Source: Hohaiivirga sp031546825
GTDB taxonomy: Bacteria; Pseudomonadota; Alphaproteobacteria; Rhizobiales; Beijerinckiaceae
Length of the DNA stretch: 64,000 bases
Direction of reading: 5' to 3'
Assembly: GCA_031546825.1 (NCBI GenBank)
Contig: JAVBJU010000014.1
Location: forward strand, 1-64,000
This document shows positions 55,206 through 62,217 of this stretch, one piece after another. The notes beneath the pieces were generated by a model. It ran no database searches. It saw only the letters and a list, made by a program, of their open reading frames with translations, and was not told where the DNA came from. A program made the translations under genes and the position numbers. Every line of letters starts with the position of its first letter. Positions within the stretch are counted from its first letter, which is position 1.

Positions 55206-55766
55206 TTAAGGGTTGAGATCGAGTTCGCGCAGCAGGTCGGAAGTGGACACGGCCTTGACACCAAATTCGGTATTTATGAAACGAAGCATAGCCTCGCCCT
55301 GAGCTTCATTGGCACTTACTGCGGCCTCCCGAGCAATTCGTACGGAAAAGTCGCGCTCGACGGCCTCAATAGCCGTGAGACCCACACATTTATCGATGAA
55401 AGCACCTGCCAACAGCAGCGAGGTCACTCCGGCCTCACGCAACGTTCTTTCAAATTCCGTTCGGATGAATGCGCTGTGCCGGGTCTTTGTCACTGTTGTC
55501 ATAACAACGGGAAGCTCAAGCCCATCAACATCTTTCATGTCTGGCGTCCCATCGATTAACACCGCAGTGTTGGCACGTCTCATGGCAAGCGTCCAAGTTG
55601 ATTTATCGCGGGCGTGAACGGTTCGGACGAGAATGACCGGTCGCCCTACCATAGCAGCAGCATGAGCAAGAATATTCACTTGCTCCAGAAGCTTAGGAAG
55701 CTTTTGCAAACGCTCCTGCGTTCGGAAAAACCACTGCTGAATATCTATAATAACGAGAGCTTCCAT
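55206..55766 (-). CDS. Isochorismatase-family hydrolase
   Basis: The 186-residue cytoplasmic protein has the isochorismatase fold: ALVIIDIQQWFF with the catalytic Asp, VRTVHARDKSTW, TKTRHSAFIRTEFERTLRE and AGAFIDKCVGLTAIEAVERD with the nucleophilic Cys. Relatives include nicotinamidases, ureido- and N-carbamoyl amidases and isochorismatases; the substrate is not clear. The gene lies inverted between phoR and pstS, its stop 25 bases from the phoR stop. A longer frame starts at 55820 but the ATG at 55766 fits the fold better. Confidence 0.85.
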   Translation of the reverse strand: MEALVIIDIQQWFFRTQERLQKLPKLLEQVNILAHAAAMVGRPVILVRTVHARDKSTWTLAMRRANTAVLIDGTPDMKDVDGLELPVVMTTVTKTRHSAFIRTEFERTLREAGVTSLLLAGAFIDKCVGLTAIEAVERDFSVRIAREAAVSANEAQGEAMLRFINTEFGVKAVSTSDLLRELDLNP

Positions 55767-55845
55767 AGCTGGTCCGCCAGATTCCCACCCAACCATATCT
55801 CCCCCAAACTGGAACAACAACCTTTGACCAAGGCCGAAACCACCC

Positions 55846-55874
55846 CTGTCATATAACTGTCATGCAAGTGTCAT
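55846..55874 (+). promoter_or_regulatory. Pho box upstream of pstS (PhoB binding site)
   Basis: The sequence CTGTCATATAACTGTCAT is an excellent match to the E. coli Pho box consensus. A third half-site, GTGTCAT, follows, so three 7-base repeats are spaced exactly 11 bases apart (starting at 55846, 55857 and 55868). PhoB dimers bind such direct repeats and replace the -35 element. The pstS start lies 85 bases downstream. Confidence 0.9.
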
Positions 55875-55959
55875 AGACCGGTGATGCGTCCCCTTTAAAG
55901 CCAAGTGCAAGGCAGCGTTTGCGCGCTGTTCGTCATGGCTCAACAAGGAGTATGGTCCC

Positions 55960-56991
55960 GTGAAAGTTCTTTCCTATGCGCTCGCTCTCGGCCTTGCAGT
56001 CGGTGCGCTTCAGGCCAAGGCTGCCGAAGTGACCGGCGCTGGCGCGACATTCCCCTACCCCGTGTATTCCAAATGGGCGGAGACTTATCGCGCGCAAAGC
56101 GGCACCAATATCAATTATCAATCCATTGGTTCCGGCGGCGGCATCAACCAGATCAAGGCGAAGACCGTCGATTTCGGCGCGACCGACGCCCCGCTCAAGG
56201 GTGAAGACCTCGAAAAGAACGGCCTTGTGCAGTTCCCCACCGTGATGGGCGGCGTGGTTGCCATCGTCAACATCGACGGCATCAAGCCCGGCGAACTCAA
56301 ACTGACCGGCGATGTGCTGGCTGACATTTATGCGGGTAAAATCACCCGCTGGAGTGACACCCGAATCGTGTCCCAAAACTCCGGCGTGAAGCTGCCTGAT
56401 GCCCGCATCGCCCCGCTTTACCGCTCGGACGGATCGGGCACCACCAACGTTTTCACCACCTATCTGTCGCAGGTTTCCGCAGCCTGGAAGAGCGGTCCCG
56501 GCGTGGGCACTTCAGTCGAATGGCCGGTGGGTCAGGGCGGCAAGGGCAATGAGGGCGTGGCCGCACTCGTCAAGCAGGTGCCAAATTCCATTGGTTATGT
56601 GGAATATGCCTACGCCAAGCAAAACAACGTTTCCTACACGCAGTTGAAGAATAAATCGGGCAAGTTCGTGAAGCCCGAAGCCAAGACTTTCCAGGCAGCA
56701 GCAGCGAATGCCAACTGGTCTTCGGCTCCCGGCTTCGGCATCGCGCTGACCGATCAGGCTGGCGATGATGCATGGCCGATCACCGCGCCGACCTTCATTC
56801 TCATTCACAAAAACTCGGACAAGCCTGAGCAGGTTGCCGCAGCCCTGAAATTCTTCAACTGGGCCTTCACCAGCGGCGACAAGATGGCAGCGGATCTCGA
56901 CTATGTGGCGCTTCCCCCCAAGGTCAAGGATCTCGTCCGCGCCGAATGGAAGAACGTCAGGGGTGCTGAAAAGCTCGCTGGCGCAAAGTGA
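55960..56991 (+). CDS. pstS: Phosphate ABC transporter substrate-binding protein
   Basis: The 343-residue periplasmic protein binds phosphate. A signal peptide (KVLSYALALGLAVGALQAKA) is followed by the PstS pattern: VTGAGATFPYPVYSKWAETY, SIGSGGGINQIKAKTVDFGA, and RSDGSGTTNVFTTYLS, which contribute phosphate-binding residues. The start is GTG with AAGGAG 9 bases before it. It is first in pstS-pstC-pstA-pstB-phoU-phoB and is preceded by the Pho box. Confidence 0.97.
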   Translation: MKVLSYALALGLAVGALQAKAAEVTGAGATFPYPVYSKWAETYRAQSGTNINYQSIGSGGGINQIKAKTVDFGATDAPLKGEDLEKNGLVQFPTVMGGVVAIVNIDGIKPGELKLTGDVLADIYAGKITRWSDTRIVSQNSGVKLPDARIAPLYRSDGSGTTNVFTTYLSQVSAAWKSGPGVGTSVEWPVGQGGKGNEGVAALVKQVPNSIGYVEYAYAKQNNVSYTQLKNKSGKFVKPEAKTFQAAAANANWSSAPGFGIALTDQAGDDAWPITAPTFILIHKNSDKPEQVAAALKFFNWAFTSGDKMAADLDYVALPPKVKDLVRAEWKNVRGAEKLAGAK

Positions 56992-57001
56992 TTTGCCAAC
57001 C

Positions 57002-57025
57002 GGGTGCCGGAGTGATCCGGCATCC
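57002..57025 (+). other. Intercistronic stem-loop after pstS
   Basis: A 10-bp stem (57002-57011 GGGTGCCGGA with 57016-57025 TCCGGCATCC, one G-T pair) with a 4-base loop lies 10 bases after the pstS stop and 24 bases before the pstC start. Such hairpins often protect the highly expressed binding-protein mRNA and lower expression of the permease genes. No T-run is present. Confidence 0.6.
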
Positions 57026-57048
57026 ATCCCCCGAGGAAAGAGAATGCT

Positions 57049-58005
57049 TTGCCCAACCGCATGATCTCAGCAACCGCGCCACGCAAACCGGCAGCCCCCG
57101 GCTTTGACCGCCTTTTCCGGGGCCTGGCCCGTCTTTGCGCCTGCGTTGTTCTGATCGTGCTGGCGGGTATCCTCGGCGCTATGATCTACGGCGCCATCCC
57201 CGCCTTCCGGGAATTTGGAGCGGGCTTCTTCATCTCATCAAGCTGGAATGTGCCGAAGGAGCAATACGGCGCGCTATCGGCCATTGTTGGCACGCTGACC
57301 TCTTCGCTGATTGCTCTCGTCATCGCCGTCCCAGTGTCATTCGGCATCGCCATCTTCCTCACGCAACTCTGCCCCCCGTGGCTGAAGCGCCCGATCTCGA
57401 CCGTGATCGAGCTGCTCGCCGCTGTGCCCTCAATCATCTACGGCATGTGGGGGCTGTTTGTATTCGCGCCGCTCTTCGCCCGCTTCATACAGGTTCCGCT
57501 GTCGAACCTCGTCGATGGCATCCCGATTGTAGGCACATTGCTTTATTCCTCGGTGCCGTCCGGGCAGGGCGTGCTCACGGCGGGCATCATCCTTGCCATC
57601 ATGATCGTGCCGTTCATCTCGGCAATCGCCCGCGATATCCTCGATCAACTGCCGGTTTTGCTGCGCGAAAGCGCCTATGGCATCGGCTGCACCACCTATG
57701 AGGTGGTACGCCATGTGCTGATGCCGCAGGCCGCCGTCTCGCTGATCGGTGCCGTGATGCTGGGGCTGGGCCGGGCGCTTGGCGAGACCATGGCGGTCAC
57801 CTTCGTCATCGGCAATTCCAACCGCCTGTCTGCGTCCCTGTTCGATCCCGGATCGACCATCGCTTCTCGCATCGCCAGCGCGTTTGATGAAGCGCAGGGC
57901 ATGCAGCTCAACGCCCTTCTGGCCCTTGCCTGTATTCTCTTTCTGGTGACTTTTTGTGTGCTGTTTCTCGCGCGCTTCCTCGTCTCCCGCATCAAGAGCT
58001 ATTGA
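57049..58005 (+). CDS. pstC: Phosphate ABC transporter permease
   Basis: The 318-residue inner-membrane subunit has six helices and the binding-protein-dependent transport domain. LLAAVPSIIYGMWGLFVFAP, FISAIARDILDQLPVLLRES and GLGRALGETMAVTFVIGNS are hallmark PstC segments. The start is TTG at 57049, with GAGGAAAG upstream; an ATG four codons later at 57061 is also possible. It is followed by pstA with an 11-base gap. Confidence 0.95.
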   Translation: MPNRMISATAPRKPAAPGFDRLFRGLARLCACVVLIVLAGILGAMIYGAIPAFREFGAGFFISSSWNVPKEQYGALSAIVGTLTSSLIALVIAVPVSFGIAIFLTQLCPPWLKRPISTVIELLAAVPSIIYGMWGLFVFAPLFARFIQVPLSNLVDGIPIVGTLLYSSVPSGQGVLTAGIILAIMIVPFISAIARDILDQLPVLLRESAYGIGCTTYEVVRHVLMPQAAVSLIGAVMLGLGRALGETMAVTFVIGNSNRLSASLFDPGSTIASRIASAFDEAQGMQLNALLALACILFLVTFCVLFLARFLVSRIKSY

Positions 58006-58016
58006 GGAGCAACGTC

Positions 58017-58895
58017 ATGGACATTAGCCCCGCTATCCAGGCTCCGACCCCAATGCGGTACATGCGCCGAAGCCGCAGCATTGCCGATGCGTTGTTGCGC
58101 ATTTCATGCGCGGCATGTGCAGCCCTCGGCATCTTTGTGCTCGGCGCGATCTTGATCATGTTGCTCATTAATGGCTTCTCGGCGCTTTCCGCGAATGTAT
58201 TCACGCAAGTCACGCCGGGGCCAAATACAGTGGGCGGCGGCATCGCCAATGCGTTGCTCGGCAGCCTGGTGCTGACCTGCATCGGTATTGGCATCGCCAC
58301 GCCCATCGGCGTCATGGCCGGAACCTGGCTTGCCGAATATGGCCGCGACAGCCGCCTCGCCACAACCATCCGCTTCATCAACGATGTGCTCTTGTCCGCG
58401 CCATCCATCCTGATCGGCCTGTTCGTCTATCTCTTCATGGTGCGGCCATTCGGCTATAACGGCTGGGCAGGCGGTGTGGCGCTGGCAATCATCGCAACGC
58501 CGGTGATTGTGCGCACCACAGAGGACATGCTGCGGCTCGTGCCGGGCTCGTTGCGCGAAGCGGGCGTGGCCCTTGGCGCACCCTTGGCGCAAGTCATCAC
58601 CGGTATCTCATGGCGGGCCGCGCGTTCCGGCATGGTCACCGGCATCCTGCTTGCAACCGCACGCATCGCCGGTGAGACCGCACCGCTCCTCTTCACTGCC
58701 TTCAACAACAACTACTGGTTCCGGACCGACCTCATGGGCGGCGTCTCAAACCTGCCCGTTACCATCTACAAATTCGCCTTGTCGCCTTACGAAAACTGGC
58801 AGGAACTGGCCTGGGCTGGCGCGCTACTCATTGCGCTTGCCATTCTCGCTCTCTCGCTCACTGCACGGTTGCTTTTGAAGAAAGAAAAAGTCTGA
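58017..58895 (+). CDS. pstA: Phosphate ABC transporter permease
   Basis: The 292-residue partner permease has six helices. GTWLAEYGRDSRLATTIRF, SAPSILIGLFVYLF, IIATPVIVRTTEDMLRLVP and ARIAGETAPLLFTAFNN are typical of PstA. GAGGAG lies 7 bases before the ATG. Its stop overlaps the pstB start by one base (TGATG), consistent with coupled translation. Confidence 0.95.
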   Translation: MDISPAIQAPTPMRYMRRSRSIADALLRISCAACAALGIFVLGAILIMLLINGFSALSANVFTQVTPGPNTVGGGIANALLGSLVLTCIGIGIATPIGVMAGTWLAEYGRDSRLATTIRFINDVLLSAPSILIGLFVYLFMVRPFGYNGWAGGVALAIIATPVIVRTTEDMLRLVPGSLREAGVALGAPLAQVITGISWRAARSGMVTGILLATARIAGETAPLLFTAFNNNYWFRTDLMGGVSNLPVTIYKFALSPYENWQELAWAGALLIALAILALSLTARLLLKKEKV

Positions 58896-59734
58896 TGACT
58901 TCTCTCGCCCTGAATCATCCCGGAATACCACTCGCCTTCGCGCGTCCTTCAGCGGCCAGCGACGTCGCAATGGAAAACACCATGGTGCGCATCGCCGTCA
59001 AAGACCTCAACTTCTTTTATGGCGACTTCCGCAGCCTGAAGGATGTCACCCTCGATTTTCATGACCGCAAAGTCACGGCCCTGATAGGCCCATCCGGTTG
59101 CGGCAAGTCCACGCTATTGCGCACCTTCAACCGCATCTACAGCCTCTATCCAGAGCAACGGGCCACCGGCGAGATTATCTTTGATCGTCGCAATATCCTT
59201 GATGGCACCATTGATGTGAATGAATTGCGCGCCCGCATTGGCATGGTCTTCCAGAAGCCAACGCCGTTCCCCATGTCGATTTATGACAACATTGCCTTTG
59301 GCATCCGTCTCATTGAAAAGCTGCCAAAATCCGAACTCGACGGGCGCATTGAAGAGGCCTTGCGCAAGGCGGCGTTGTGGAATGAGGTCAAGGACAAACT
59401 GAAACAATCGGGCACGTCGCTGTCGGGCGGCCAGCAGCAGCGCCTATGCATCGCCCGCACCGTGGCGCAACGCCCTGAGGTTATTCTGCTCGATGAGCCG
59501 ACCTCGGCGCTCGACCCCATTTCGACCGGGCGCATTGAGGAGCTGATTGATCAGTTGCGCGAAGATTTCACCATTGTCATCGTCACCCACAACATGCAGC
59601 AGGCGGCGCGCATCTCGCAATACACCGCTTTCATGTATCTCGGCGAGCTTGTCGAATTCAGCCCGACCGAGAAAATGTTCATGAACCCCGCCAAGAAGCA
59701 GACGCAGGATTACATCACCGGCCGCTTCGGCTGA
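58895..59734 (+). CDS. pstB: Phosphate ABC transporter ATPase
   Basis: The 279-residue ATPase has Walker A (GPSGCGKST), the Q-loop VFQKPTPFPMSIYDN, signature LSGGQQQR and Walker B VILLDEPTSALDP, with the H-loop VTHNMQQ. The motifs KPTPFPMSI and FNRI are specific to PstB. An N-terminal extension of about 30 residues precedes the family start and may include a later start (MVRIAVKDLNFFYGD). Confidence 0.97.
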   Translation: MTSLALNHPGIPLAFARPSAASDVAMENTMVRIAVKDLNFFYGDFRSLKDVTLDFHDRKVTALIGPSGCGKSTLLRTFNRIYSLYPEQRATGEIIFDRRNILDGTIDVNELRARIGMVFQKPTPFPMSIYDNIAFGIRLIEKLPKSELDGRIEEALRKAALWNEVKDKLKQSGTSLSGGQQQRLCIARTVAQRPEVILLDEPTSALDPISTGRIEELIDQLREDFTIVIVTHNMQQAARISQYTAFMYLGELVEFSPTEKMFMNPAKKQTQDYITGRFG

Positions 59735-59757
59735 CCCGCCAAACGAGATCAATCGCC

Positions 59758-60447
59758 ATGCCCCACCATATCGTCAGTTCCTACGACCTCGAATTGCAGA
59801 GCCTGCAAGAAAACATCGCCGAGATGGGCGGTTGTGCCGAGCAGATGCTCGCCGATGCAACCACCGCTCTGCTGCGTGCCGACATGGAACTCGCGCAAAG
59901 GGTGATCGCCCTCGACAAGCGCATCGACGCCTTGCAGGCAAATATCGACGAGCGCGCCATTCTGATGATCGCTCGCCGCCAGCCCATTGCCATTGATCTG
60001 CGCACCGCCATCGCCGCCATCCGCATTTCCAATGATGTGGAACGCATCGGTGATCTGGCCAAGAACGTTGCCAAGCGCTCCATCGTCATCGCCGGGCAGT
60101 TTCAGGAAAAGAAGATCGTCACGGGCATTGAGCATATGAGCGAACTGACACAGGCCCAGCTAAAAGCTGTGCTCGACGCTTATTCGCAACGCGACACCGA
60201 AGCCGCTTCCGCCGTATGGAATAAGGACAGCGAGATTGATGCCCTGCACAATTCGCTTTTCCGCGAACTCCTGACCTATATGATGGAAGACCCGCGCAGC
60301 ATCTCCTTCTGTGCGCATCTGCTCTTCTGCGCTAAAAACATCGAGCGCATCGGCGACCATTGCACGAACATCGCTGAAACAGTTTACTATCTGGTCACCG
60401 GCACCCCCATGCCGCCGGATCGACCGAAAGGCGAAACTCTGGGCTAG
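59758..60447 (+). CDS. phoU: Phosphate transport system regulator PhoU
   Basis: The 229-residue helical protein has two PhoU repeats. Both carry the metal-binding motif: ISNDVERIGDLAKNVAK and AKNIERIGDHCTNIAE. PhoU limits Pst uptake and keeps PhoR in its phosphatase mode when phosphate is high. It lies 23 bases after pstB and 10 bases before phoB. Confidence 0.96.
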   Translation: MPHHIVSSYDLELQSLQENIAEMGGCAEQMLADATTALLRADMELAQRVIALDKRIDALQANIDERAILMIARRQPIAIDLRTAIAAIRISNDVERIGDLAKNVAKRSIVIAGQFQEKKIVTGIEHMSELTQAQLKAVLDAYSQRDTEAASAVWNKDSEIDALHNSLFRELLTYMMEDPRSISFCAHLLFCAKNIERIGDHCTNIAETVYYLVTGTPMPPDRPKGETLG

Positions 60448-60457
60448 AGGAGCCGGA

Positions 60458-61156
60458 ATGGCAACCAAGATACTGATTGTCGAAGATGAGCAGGCGCTCA
60501 CCATGCTGCTGCGCTACAACCTTGAGGCCGAAGGTTATGTGGTGGAATGCGTCGAGCGGGGAGACCTTGCGGAGCTGCGCCTGCACGAAGACATTCCCGA
60601 TCTCGCCATTCTCGACTGGATGCTGCCCGGCCTCACCGGCATCGAATTATGCCGCCGCATCCGCGCGCGCGAAGAAACCGCGACGCTCCCGGTCATCATA
60701 CTGACGGCCCGTGGCGAGGAGGCCGACAAGGTACGCGGACTTCAAACCGGGGCTGATGATTATATCGTCAAACCGTTCTCGGTCGCAGAACTCATCGCCC
60801 GCGTCGGGGCATTGCTGCGTCGCACCAAACCGGGGCTGGTCGCTGAAATGCTCGCGGCTGGTGATCTGGAACTTGACCGCAGCACCCACCGTGTGCGGCG
60901 CTCCGGCGCGGAACTGCATCTCGGGCCAACTGAATACCGCCTTCTGGAATTTCTGATGCAGCATCCCGGTCGCGTTTTCACCCGCGAACATCTGCTCAAC
61001 ACCGTTTGGGGCCGGGATATTTATATTGATGAGCGCACGGTGGATGTCCATGTGGGCCGCCTGCGCAAGGCGCTCGCCAAGGGCGACAACGACGCGGCCA
61101 ACCCCATTCGCACGGTGCGCGGGGCCGGGTATTCGTTCGACGAAACCTTTGCCTGA
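60458..61156 (+). CDS. phoB: Phosphate regulon response regulator
   Basis: The 232-residue regulator has a receiver domain (ILIVEDEQAL, phospho-acceptor in LAILDWMLPGLTG, VKPFSVAEL) and an OmpR/PhoB winged-helix domain ending VDVHVGRLRKAL and RGAGYSFDE. Phosphorylated by PhoR, it binds Pho boxes such as the one at 55846. AGAGGAG lies before the ATG. It ends the pst-phoU-phoB operon ahead of a terminator. Confidence 0.97.
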   Translation: MATKILIVEDEQALTMLLRYNLEAEGYVVECVERGDLAELRLHEDIPDLAILDWMLPGLTGIELCRRIRAREETATLPVIILTARGEEADKVRGLQTGADDYIVKPFSVAELIARVGALLRRTKPGLVAEMLAAGDLELDRSTHRVRRSGAELHLGPTEYRLLEFLMQHPGRVFTREHLLNTVWGRDIYIDERTVDVHVGRLRKALAKGDNDAANPIRTVRGAGYSFDETFA

Positions 61157-61180
61157 AGCACCAGCTAGCAGCTAGCTCAT

Positions 61181-61218
61181 AAAAAAACCCGGCGGTGTCT
61201 CCACCGCCGGGTAATTTT
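61181..61218. terminator. Bidirectional terminator between phoB and the BAX-inhibitor gene
   Basis: A 10-bp stem (CCCGGCGGTG at 61188-61197 with CACCGCCGGG at 61202-61211) has A7 on the left and TAATTTTT on the right, so each strand sees a T-rich tail. It ends both convergent genes. Confidence 0.9.
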
Positions 61219-61236
61219 TGGCGCTTATCGCGACAC

Positions 61237-62019
61237 TCAGTTGTTCCGGTTGCCGAGCAGTGAGAGCAGGAACTGGAACATATTGATGAAATCGAGATAG
61301 AGGTTGAGGGCACCATAAACGGAAACCTTGGCAGCGGTTTCGCCGTCAAAATTGCCGTAGAGATACATCTCTTTCAGCTTCTGCGTATCCCAAGCCGTCA
61401 GGCCTGCGAAGATCAGCACGCCGAGCACCGAAATGATCATCTGCAAGGTGCTTCCGCCAATAAAGATATTAGCGATAGACGCGAAGATCAGGCCGACGAG
61501 ACCCATCATCAGGAACGCGCCCATGGCATTGAGATTACGACCAGTGGTGTAACCCCAAAGCGACAGCGAGCCAAACGCGGTAGCGGTGATAAAGAACACC
61601 TGCACCACGCTGCCGCCGGTGTAGCGCAGCAGCAATGTCGAGAGCGATGCGCCCATGACGGCGGCAAATACGAAGAACGTCAACCGGGCCGTAGCCGCTG
61701 ACATTTTCTCGAAGCGGAAGTTAAAGAAGAAAATAAAGGCGAGCGGGGCAAGCGCAACAACCCACATCAGCGGCGATCCATAGAGGGCCTTGCCGAAGGA
61801 GGTCAGGTAAACGCCGCCGAGGCGTGCAACGGCCTCTTCTCTCGTTGCCGCGACTGACAACATATTGAGGCCCAGGGCCACCACGGCAGAAATCGCCAGC
61901 CCAATAACCATGTGGTTATATACGCCAAGCATGAAGGTGCGCAGACCCTGGTCGACCTGGGCCTCGGTGCGGACAGCGCCAGCGCCGAATGCGGTGCGGT
62001 TCTGTTCAAACGGTTGCAT
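61237..62019 (-). CDS. BAX inhibitor-1 / YccA-YbhL family membrane protein
   Basis: The 260-residue inner-membrane protein has seven helices and the BAX inhibitor-1 family core (GVYNHMVIGLAISAVVALG; SIANIFIGGSTLQMIISVLG; AGLTAWDTQKLKEMY; NLYLDFINMFQFLLSLLG). Bacterial members include YccA, which modulates FtsH, and a calcium-leak channel in Bacillus. The ATG at 62019 has GAGG 8 bases upstream. A structured leader may precede it. Confidence 0.93.
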   Translation of the reverse strand: MQPFEQNRTAFGAGAVRTEAQVDQGLRTFMLGVYNHMVIGLAISAVVALGLNMLSVAATREEAVARLGGVYLTSFGKALYGSPLMWVVALAPLAFIFFFNFRFEKMSAATARLTFFVFAAVMGASLSTLLLRYTGGSVVQVFFITATAFGSLSLWGYTTGRNLNAMGAFLMMGLVGLIFASIANIFIGGSTLQMIISVLGVLIFAGLTAWDTQKLKEMYLYGNFDGETAAKVSVYGALNLYLDFINMFQFLLSLLGNRNN

Positions 62020-62021
62020 CG

Positions 62022-62160
62022 TGGAGTCCTCTAAAGTGGCTCCGCGCATCTTTCAAAAGAGGGATGCGCATCAAAATCCTCTCGTGCGAATAATTCACAC
62101 GTCTCACTAATATGCGGTGCCCTTGCGATTTCCGCAAGGCCTGCCGCAATCGTTAGGAAG
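62022..62160 (-). promoter_or_regulatory. Candidate structured mRNA leader (ybhL-type motif)
   Basis: On the minus strand the sequence before the ATG contains a stem-loop CCTTGCG/CGCAAGG nested in TGCGG/CCGCA (about 62112-62150). GTGTGAATTATTCGCAC and two copies of GATGCGC around CCCTCTTTTGAAA follow. A conserved RNA called the ybhL motif is known upstream of this gene family in Hyphomicrobiales, and the position fits. I cannot align it to the motif here, so this is a candidate. Confidence 0.5.
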
Positions 62161-62217
62161 AATGAATAACACCGAACTGTGGCGACAATTCGGGCGGCAA
62201 CTCCCGACCACTCTTTT

